Assembly: GCA_024280675.1 (NCBI GenBank) | Contig: JAJRPT010000175.1 | Coordinates: 1-12,387 of the forward strand | Length of the DNA stretch: 12,387 nucleotides | Origin: Bacteroidota bacterium | Lineage (GTDB): Bacteria > Bacteroidota > Ignavibacteria > Kapaibacteriales > UBA2268 | Reading direction: 5' to 3' | In this document: positions 1-6,600 of the stretch, piece after piece | How the letters are laid out: every line of letters begins with the position of its first letter | How positions within the stretch are numbered: the stretch's first letter is position 1 | Made by a program: the position numbers and the translations under genes | The notes under the pieces: model-generated | What the model was told of the DNA's origin: nothing | What the model saw: only the letters and a program-made list of their open reading frames with translations | Database searches by the model: none

Positions 1-295
1 AATCAATCATCAAAGGCACACGAGCAACATCTGGATCGGTCGAGATGAGATTAATAAATTTTGTCATCGCCAAAACTCCATCAATCATCGCATCATCGAG
101 ATTTACATCAATAATTTGAGCACCATTTTCCACTTGCTGGCGAGCGACCGAAAGTGCTTCTTCATATTTTTCCTGCCGAATCAATCGTGCAAACTTTCTA
201 GAGCCGGCAACATTTGTCCGCTCACCAATGTTTACAAAGTTTCTATCTTTTGATAAAACTAAAGGTTCCAGACCAGAGAGTATCATTTCTTGCAT
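1..295 (-). CDS. metH: Cobalamin-dependent methionine synthase, pterin-binding module (partial, C-terminus beyond left edge)
   Basis: This is the first 98 codons of a MetH-type protein. MetH transfers a methyl group from 5-methyltetrahydrofolate through cobalamin to homocysteine in the cytoplasm. The translation opens MQEMILSGLEPL and continues FVNIGERTNVAGSRKF, then a stretch with SVARQQVENGAQIIDVN and finally DPDVARVPLMID. These match the start of the pterin-binding (methyltetrahydrofolate) domain of MetH. The LSGLEP segment is the linker that in full-length MetH follows the roughly 330-residue homocysteine-binding module. Here a TAA stop lies five codons before the ATG at 295, with a purine-rich GAAAAAGAA just upstream. 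The upstream gene is a hydrolase, so this is a free-standing MetH lacking the N-terminal module. Split MetH is known in some Bacteroidota, usually with both parts adjacent. The cobalamin-binding and reactivation domains would lie outside the window. Confidence 0.9.
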   Translation of the reverse strand, partial: MQEMILSGLEPLVLSKDRNFVNIGERTNVAGSRKFARLIRQEKYEEALSVARQQVENGAQIIDVNLDDAMIDGVLAMTKFINLISTDPDVARVPLMID

Positions 296-350
296 GGTGT
301 ATTCTTTTTCTTACGCTTTTGAGATTTCTTATTGCTACAAAATAGCTATT

Positions 351-1235
351 TTATTTGGATAATATTTCGGATAATGTTTGATTGAAATCCCTTGGATTAT
401 CAATCCAAATCAGATGACCTGCATCTTTTATCACATGGAGCTGAATTTTTGTTTTGCGGTGAAATGAAAGTGGCAAATAATCGTCGTTTCCATGAATGAA
501 GATTAGGGACAAATCCCTTTGTAATAGAATTGAGGTATAATCCCAATTATCATTCATAGAAATGGCCGCTGCACTTGCGGCACTTTGTTGGTAGAAAAAC
601 GCACCTTTTAGTTTCTTCCAATTTTTTATATTGTGGAGATTTATTGCTGAAAATGTGATTCTGTGCCATGTTCCAATTTCTTTATCACTCAACTCATGAC
701 TGTCTCTTTTGTATAAATCATGAGCTTTTAGAGTATCAATCACATTTTCCCTTTCCCATCTTTTTAGAGCAGTAACATTTAAATCTTCTGTGAGCATTTT
801 TATATTTCCGATAATCGGTGGAGATGAGATGCAAATTAATTTTCTAATGATATTGGGATATTTACTCACAAATTTCGCCGCCAAAATCCCACCCATTGAG
901 TGTGAAACAATTATTGGGTTCCTACATTCAAGAACATTAATTAATTGTTTTAGATCATCGACGTGAGCATCTACTGTAATCAAAGAATCTGGACAAGGGC
1001 TTCTGAGCGATCCTCTCTGGTCATAAAAAACAAAATGATAATCGTCGTAAAATTCCTCAAAGGCTGGAATTAAATAAGAATGTTCAGCACTCCACCCGCC
1101 ATGAAGTACAATTATGGTATCACCCTTTCCCATTTCGTTCACATAGATTTTTGCACCATCTGGTGCCTTCATCATCCATTCTTGAGCCGTAACATTTGGC
1201 AAAATAATTAGCAGAAATAAAATACATTGTAACAT
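351..1235 (-). CDS. Secreted alpha/beta-hydrolase fold protein, proline iminopeptidase-like (S33-type)
   Basis: A 294-residue hydrolase of the alpha/beta fold, probably exported. An N-terminal signal peptide (hydrophobic core about residues 3-13, then PNVTAQ) precedes the domain. Visible motifs are the oxyanion strand HGGW (about 45-48), DQRGSLRS (about 72-79, like the DQRGxGxS of proline iminopeptidases), the nucleophile elbow SHSMGG with Ser113, HGNDD with the likely acid Asp252, and AGH with His274. The elbow is SxSxG, with Ser in place of the usual first Gly. The substrate cannot be read from sequence; aminopeptidase, esterase or lactonase activity are all possible. I chose the ATG at 1235 because it overlaps the pnuC stop as TGATG, a coupling arrangement. 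A TTG one codon upstream (1238) would add one residue. The metH start lies 55 bp downstream on the same strand. Confidence 0.85.
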   Translation of the reverse strand: MLQCILFLLIILPNVTAQEWMMKAPDGAKIYVNEMGKGDTIIVLHGGWSAEHSYLIPAFEEFYDDYHFVFYDQRGSLRSPCPDSLITVDAHVDDLKQLINVLECRNPIIVSHSMGGILAAKFVSKYPNIIRKLICISSPPIIGNIKMLTEDLNVTALKRWERENVIDTLKAHDLYKRDSHELSDKEIGTWHRITFSAINLHNIKNWKKLKGAFFYQQSAASAAAISMNDNWDYTSILLQRDLSLIFIHGNDDYLPLSFHRKTKIQLHVIKDAGHLIWIDNPRDFNQTLSEILSK

Positions 1236-1780
1236 CAAATCACCCTCTCAATTTGTTTCCTATAATCCCGCATCCATCTACGAAGCCCAACAACAGAAAG
1301 AATTGCAAAAACAATCATCTGTCCAGAATAGACAAAAAGCCCACGCTCGGCATAAAGCCAAATGCTGAACGAATTGATTGCAATCCAAAAATACCACGAC
1401 GAGAGTATCTTCTTTGCCTCCATAAATGTTGCCAAGAAACTAAACATTGTCGTCGAAGCGTCGGCATAAGGACGAACTGCTTCTGAATTGGACGAAAAAT
1501 AATAGCCAAGAGATGTTGCACCAGCAATGCAAATCAGAACCCATTTGATATGAGGAAAAAGTTTCCATTTCCTAATCCTTATCTCAGAGCCGTCTGCAAA
1601 ATCTTTTCTCCACTCAAACCAGCCATAAACTCCTATAATCACATAGAAAATATACAAAATAGCTTCAGAGTAAAGTTTTACTTCTATAAAGAGGAAAATA
1701 CTAAGAAGCGACCCAATGATTCCGAAAAGCCAACACCAAATATTTCGTTTTATCATTAGCAGAATAAAAACAATATTCAA
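1235..1780 (-). CDS. pnuC: PnuC-family transporter (nicotinamide riboside or related vitamin/nucleoside uptake)
   Basis: An integral membrane facilitator of the PnuC family, which imports nicotinamide riboside in the best-known members and thiamine or riboflavin in relatives, with trapping by a cytoplasmic kinase. Family signatures are visible: KRNIWCW near the N-terminus, YGWFEW (about 52-57) and DASTTMFSF followed by WYFWIAIN (about 107-136). There are several hydrophobic helices. The coordinates use TTG at 1780 (181 residues), but the reading frame stays open upstream to a TGA at 1820-1822. The extra residues, LENIAVGL, look like the first helix seen in homologues. The true start is therefore probably a non-ATG codon (ATT or ATA) at about 1811-1819, only a few bases after the upstream gene's stop. 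No kinase, TonB receptor or riboswitch nearby identifies the substrate. Confidence 0.85.
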   Translation of the reverse strand: MNIVFILLMIKRNIWCWLFGIIGSLLSIFLFIEVKLYSEAILYIFYVIIGVYGWFEWRKDFADGSEIRIRKWKLFPHIKWVLICIAGATSLGYYFSSNSEAVRPYADASTTMFSFLATFMEAKKILSSWYFWIAINSFSIWLYAERGLFVYSGQMIVFAILSVVGLRRWMRDYRKQIERVI

Positions 1781-1828
1781 GCCGACTGCAATATTTTCTA
1801 ATATAAAATAAATAATTATTCAAAAATA

Positions 1829-2170
1829 TTATTTAGAATGAAACTTGTCTTCATCATTGTAGAACATGAAATTAAATGATGTGAGTGAGCCGTAACATCT
1901 GCCAATATAATTCTGATACTTGAGTTTTTCTCCAGAAGAAAGAGTTTTACTAGAATTAATTTGCTGTTCAAGTACACGGAGATTGTCACGAACCATTACA
2001 ATTTTGTGCATTAGTTTTTCTATAGGGAACTCATGCTCGTTTGTCATAGGGTCACCAGGGATTATGCGAATCATGCCTTTTTCCCATTTGTAAGCCATGT
2101 CGGCATTGAATTTTGATTCCATTTCTTCTACAATGTATTTTGACATTGCCCTGAGTTCACGTGGTTCCAT
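1829..2170 (-). CDS. Conserved-looking hypothetical protein in the gmk operon
   Basis: I do not recognise this 113-residue protein. It has no signal peptide, no membrane segment, few cysteines and no obvious catalytic motif. It opens with a likely amphipathic helix (MEPRELRAMSKYIVEEM), has a short strand-like patch (MIRIIPGDP, about 33-41), and then a probable helical hairpin (about 50-95) containing KIVMVRDNLRVLEQQIN. It looks like a small cytoplasmic alpha/beta protein. Its ATG lies one nt after the gmk stop, and the last gmk codons supply a GGAG Shine-Dalgarno-like site, so translation is probably coupled. In many bacteria this slot after gmk holds rpoZ (RNA polymerase omega), but I see no omega signature. 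The intact frame and tight spacing say it is a real gene; its function is unknown. Confidence 0.8.
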   Translation of the reverse strand: MEPRELRAMSKYIVEEMESKFNADMAYKWEKGMIRIIPGDPMTNEHEFPIEKLMHKIVMVRDNLRVLEQQINSSKTLSSGEKLKYQNYIGRCYGSLTSFNFMFYNDEDKFHSK

Positions 2171-2171
2171 T

Positions 2172-2756
2172 TTATTTCTCCATTAATTTTTTGTCAATAT
2201 GTTTTTTGGCAATTTCTTCAATATCTGAGATGGCATCTTCGAGTCTGTCATTGAGAACGGTGTAATGGAAGTGGTCTTTAAAAGAAAATTCTTCTTCCGA
2301 ACGTGCAAGTCTTTTTTCTATCTGCTCCTCTGACTCTGTGCTTCTTAGTCTTAGTCTTACTTCTAGCTCTTTTAAACTTGGGGGATATATAAAAATTGAT
2401 ATAATGTCTTTAGGGAATGCTTTCCCCAAAGAAATTGCACCCTTGACATCGACATCAAAAAGCATAGTTTTCCCCATGCCAATCGATCTTTGAATCTCAG
2501 ATTTTAAGGTCCCGTAATAATTTCCAAATATTTCTTCGTATTCTACAAGTTCACCCTTTCCAATTTTTTTTAAGAACTCTTCTTTTGAAATAAAAAAATA
2601 ATCCCTGCCATTGCGTTCGCCCTGTCTTTTTTTTCGGGTTGTAGCAGATATAGAAAACTCTAAACCAGGGTAAATATTGCTGATGTGTCGTGCCAGAGTT
2701 GATTTTCCTCCACCACTTGGAGAAGAGAGAACTATTAATTTTTTATATTCGGGCAT
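2172..2756 (-). CDS. gmk: Guanylate kinase
   Basis: Guanylate kinase phosphorylates GMP to GDP with ATP in the cytoplasm, an essential step in making GTP and dGTP. The 194-residue length is typical. The P-loop is SSPSGGGKST (11-20). The GMP-binding segment has Ser37, Arg41, Arg44 and Tyr53 in the SATTRKKRQGERNGRDYF region, followed by VEYEEIFGNYYGT (about 71-83). The core strand FDVDVKGA (about 100-107) carries the conserved acidic pair. A later RLxRSEEE-like patch belongs to the LID. The ATG at 2756 places the P-loop at the usual distance from the N-terminus; no clear Shine-Dalgarno site precedes it. It is the first gene of the minus-strand operon, and yicC, a common upstream neighbour, is absent here. 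Confidence 0.97.
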   Translation of the reverse strand: MPEYKKLIVLSSPSGGGKSTLARHISNIYPGLEFSISATTRKKRQGERNGRDYFFISKEEFLKKIGKGELVEYEEIFGNYYGTLKSEIQRSIGMGKTMLFDVDVKGAISLGKAFPKDIISIFIYPPSLKELEVRLRLRSTESEEQIEKRLARSEEEFSFKDHFHYTVLNDRLEDAISDIEEIAKKHIDKKLMEK

Positions 2757-2787
2757 AAGAAGTCTACAAATTATATATTTGAAATAT

Positions 2788-2795
2788 CAAACATA
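2788..2795 (-). promoter_or_regulatory. Possible -7 box for the gmk operon (TATGTTTG)
   Basis: Read on the minus strand this octamer fits TANNTTTG exactly and lies about 32 nt before the gmk ATG, which would give a leader of roughly 25 nt. No TTTG is seen at the usual -33 spacing, so it is a weak call. Confidence 0.35.
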
Positions 2796-2831
2796 GCAAT
2801 TTGCAATATTTAATTTATTTAATTGATAAAC

Positions 2832-2839
2832 TATTTTTG
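2832..2839 (+). promoter_or_regulatory. Possible -7 box for the TSUP/giant-protein operon (TATTTTTG)
   Basis: An exact TANNTTTG match about 75 nt upstream of the TTG start of the permease. The expected -33 TTTG is missing at the usual distance; the nearest, at 2800-2803, is too far away. Weak call. Confidence 0.3.
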
Positions 2840-2914
2840 TGATTATTTTATGACATTAATTTCACTTCAATAAAAATAAATAGTAACTTTTTACATTCTC
2901 ATGGGTTATTTAGT

Positions 2915-3673
2915 TTGGAACTAGTCTTTGATCCAAAATATATTTTGCTACTTTTTCTTCTAGGGAATCTAGCAGGCTTTATAAATGTGATGGCTGGTGG
3001 TGGCTCGATTCTAACACTGCCAATGTTGTTGTTCTTAGGACTTGACGCAGCGGTTGCAAATGGAACGAACAGAATTGCAATATTTGCACTCACACTATCT
3101 GCTACAGCATCGATGAAAAGGGAAAATGTGTCAGATTTTAAACTAAGTTGGAAAATGGCTGTTTTTACTCTGCCAGGTGCGGTTATTGGGGCAATGCTAG
3201 CCCAAGACATTAGTAATGAGTTGTTCAAAACTATTCTGGCTTGGGTGATGATTGGAATACTGGTGATGATTATTCTACCAAATAATAAAAAGAAATTTTT
3301 GATAAATAAGCTCAAACATTTTCCTAAGCTGATTTATCCAGTAATGATAGTTATTGGTTTTTATGGTGGGTTTATCCAAGTTGGTGTTGGTTTTTTGCTT
3401 ATGTTGGGCATTGGGTCGATACTTGATTTAAGTTTACTAAAGGTAAATATGCACAAGGTTTTCATTGTATTAGTTTATACTATTCCAGCACTTGCAATAT
3501 TTAGTTTCCAAGGAAATGTGAATTTGCTTCTAGGACTTGTGCTTGCCTCTGGGATGGGATTTGGGGCGTGGTGGAGTGCAAAACTTGCAATCAAAAGAGG
3601 AGATGGCATAATTCGTTTATTTTTAATGATTTCAATAGCCTTAATTTCTTTGAAACTTTTAAACATTTATTAA
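2915..3673 (+). CDS. TSUP (TauE/SafE, DUF81) family membrane permease
   Basis: A 252-residue polytopic inner-membrane protein of the TSUP family, whose characterised members export or import small anions such as sulfite, sulfoacetate or related organosulfur compounds; the substrate here is unknown. The two family half-repeats are visible. The first is GNLAGFINVMAGGGS with LPMLLFLGL and AVANGTNR (about 17-50). The second is GFYGGFIQVGVGF (about 148-160) with a following VNMHKVF. About seven or eight hydrophobic helices alternate with short basic loops. The frame has no ATG between the upstream stop (2840) and the first helix, so TTG at 2915 is the best start. It is 7 nt upstream of the giant surface-protein gene and almost certainly co-transcribed with it. 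Confidence 0.9.
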   Translation: MELVFDPKYILLLFLLGNLAGFINVMAGGGSILTLPMLLFLGLDAAVANGTNRIAIFALTLSATASMKRENVSDFKLSWKMAVFTLPGAVIGAMLAQDISNELFKTILAWVMIGILVMIILPNNKKKFLINKLKHFPKLIYPVMIVIGFYGGFIQVGVGFLLMLGIGSILDLSLLKVNMHKVFIVLVYTIPALAIFSFQGNVNLLLGLVLASGMGFGAWWSAKLAIKRGDGIIRLFLMISIALISLKLLNIY

Positions 3674-3680
3674 ATAATTC

Positions 3681-6600
3681 TTGAAAAGATTAACCAAAAA
3701 TATAATTTTTATTCTTCTCATATTTCATTCATTTGAGCTAATGGGTCAGGATATTTATTTTGGAGATACTCAGATTGAGAATTATCCGCTTCTTAGTTCA
3801 GAGATTATATTATTTGATGGGAATGGGGAAATTGTGATTCCCACACTAGATCAGCTTCTCATTTATGAAAATACTGTAGGGCAAAATGTTGTAGGTGTTA
3901 ATTGTCCACCGCAAAATATTAGAAAAAGTAAAGCCATAATTGCCATTGATATTTCTAGTTCCATGCTTGGCAAAGGCGAAGAACTCTCAAAGGTGATTGC
4001 ACGAAATATTATATCCAATAGTGATTATTTTTCGGAATTTGCACTAATTGCATTTAATCAACATTCTTATTTGTTGAGTGATTTTACAAGTGATGTTAGT
4101 GTTATCGAAAATGGTTTGAACTGGCTCGACCCAAGAGGCAGTACAAATTTTGATTCTCTTTTCTTTGATAAAAGTAACGGAATATTTTCTTTGACCGGTA
4201 CCCAAGATGATGAAAACTATTCTGTCTTTATGATTAGTGATGGAAATGCAGCGGGTGATTTTGAGAAAATTGGGGACTCGCTCGCATCTTTGGGAATTCC
4301 ACTTTATAGCTTTGGTCTTTTTAGAAATCTACCGAATAAAATAGTTGATGCTTGCAAAATTAGTGGTGGAAAATCTGGAGACGAAATTGAAAAAGATGAA
4401 GATGCAATAATTTATGCTTCTGTTTTTTCCTTGTTTTCAACTAATTATAAAGCGTGCATAATAAATTGGAAAAGTTATTTATGCCTGTTGCAGAGAAATT
4501 CAAATTTTATTTGGATGGGTGTGAAAAGTAAAGATTTTTCCTATGAAATAAGTGATGAGCAAATCCCATATTTAGAGTTTTCTCCATCAGAACCCATTAT
4601 TTTTGAAAATAGTGAACAAGGTCAAAGTTATCAAAAATCAATAGCATTTACTCCGAAAGGAGGTGATGTTCTCTTTGATGAAATTCTCTTTGAATGTGAT
4701 GAATTTGAGATTATTGACGTGGGAACCCTGCTGGATACTTTGATTGAAAACCAAGAATATAATCTCATAATAGAATATTCGCCCACCGACGCAGTCGCCG
4801 ATATTTGTCAGTTCTGGATTAATTCAAACAAGTGCAGAGGCTTTAGTTTCTTCTCGGCCAGCAGTGATGAGCTTATTGCATCTCATTTGCTCAGAGTGGA
4901 CTCGCCCTCTGGAGGTGATTTGTTGATTGCAGGCGATACTCACAAGGTGATTTGGTCTGGAACCCTGCCAAGCGATTTGGTGAGGGTGGAATGGTCTGGC
5001 AACGGAGGTGAAGATTGGAATTTAGAAGAAGAAAATGCCCTCTCAAATGCAATGGACTGGAGTGTGCCAGATGTTGATTCTGATGATTGCAAAATAAGAA
5101 TATCTAAATTAAGTGAAGACAATAAACTCAATGATGTCAGTTATTTAAGCTTTTCCGAAAAGGATATTCTAGGCTTGCAATGGAGTGGCTCTGAGAATAT
5201 TTTTGCAGGGATTTCTTTTATTTCTGGTGAGTATGAGTTACGTCTCTTTAACTGGGATAATTTGGCATTTCAAGATGAGGGATGGGGTAATTTGCAGGGT
5301 TTACGTACGCTCAGGTGGGCAAATGATTTGCCAAAACTTGTGGTTCATAAAGATTTTGGCGATGAGAACCGTCCAATAATTTTTGAAATTGGAGGAGAGT
5401 TTCCAATCCAACTCCAAGGCTCCGAGGGTGCGGGTAGAGAAGTGAATGCACTCGCATTTTCCCCAGATGACAAATCAATTGTTGGTGGATTATTAAATGG
5501 AAATGTGCTTATTTGGGAAAATTACGACGATAACTTATTAATAGATTTTCACTTTGATGAGCTTTTTAACTCCGAAATATTGAATATTGAGTGGAGTGTT
5601 CGTGATTTTATTGCCTCTGGAAATGCTCAAGGCGAAATCTCCATTATCAACCTTATGGCTGACACAGTTACGAAATACTATTTCACGGATACAGAAATTA
5701 AATATCTGAGGTGGAGCCAATCAGGAGACAGCCTTTTTGTTGTCACTGAGGGTGATGGTGCTTTTTTTCTCAAATACGTGGAGTTTAATGGTGTCTTTTC
5801 TTTTTCACAAGAGACAGTTTATGAAAAAGATACAGAAATATCCACCGCATTTTGGGATGAAGATAATTCTCATTTTTTTATTGCGAGTGATGATATCATA
5901 AAGATTATCGACTATGGTGGCAGTGTGAAATATGAATTTAAAGGACATTCCAATAGTGTAGAACGTATTGATTATAATGGAGATATGATAATCAGTTCAG
6001 ATGGCAAAAAAGATGTTCTCATTTGGGATCCCTATCGATATCCACACGAAGAAGGAATTATTCAAAGTACAGAATCAGGCGCGTTCACTATTAAGATTCC
6101 AGAATTAAGACTTAAAGAAATGAACCTTGGTACTTTTTGCAAGGGATTTTCTATTGATACAACAAAAGCTTTTGCAATCGAAAATAGGACTGGAGTGGGT
6201 ATTTATGTGGATTCTATTAAAATATTGAATGACCCACTTTCTGAAATTATTATCAGAGATGAGTTTCCAATATTTTTAAAAAAAGATGCTTTTGCCACTC
6301 TCGTATTCAATATCAATCCGAAATCCGAAGGCAATAAATCGTTTCAAATGAATGCTTATTCGTATAAGAAAATATTCAATACTGATGTAAATGCCCACTT
6401 TGTTGCACCAGACATTAGCCTCTCTGAGGGCGAATTAAACTTTGGGAAAGTGAATGTTTCTGAGACATTTTCCAAAAATATAGAAGTGGTAAATAATGGA
6501 AATTTTGAAGTTAATATCTTAAACATTGAAATGTTGTTTGGAGAGGAATTCTTTTCCTTTGGCGGAAGCTCCAGCTCTTTCACGCTTGAGGGGGGGGCGA

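Larger units (their letters stand above)
2757..2914. promoter_or_regulatory. Divergent intergenic promoter region between gmk and the TSUP permease
   Basis: This 158-bp, very AT-rich spacer separates two divergent transcription units. It contains one match to the Bacteroidota -7 consensus TANNTTTG on each strand: TATTTTTG at 2832-2839 (plus) and TATGTTTG at 2795-2788 (minus). Neither has a clear TTTG -33 box at about 20 nt, so in such AT-rich DNA they could be chance. A short plus-strand ATG frame at 2901 stops after seven codons and is not a gene. Confidence 0.4.

Noticed and set aside
1253..1759. Plus-strand frames of 77 and 69 aa and an alternative minus frame
   Set aside because: All overlap pnuC, which has clear family motifs; their products look like out-of-frame translations.
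2901..2924. ATG upstream of the TSUP gene
   Set aside because: It is in another frame and stops after seven codons; TTG at 2915 is the only sensible start.
2899..3315. 138-aa minus-strand open frame
   Set aside because: It lies wholly within and opposite the TSUP gene, whose membrane helices and family motifs are clear; the antisense product is a shadow.
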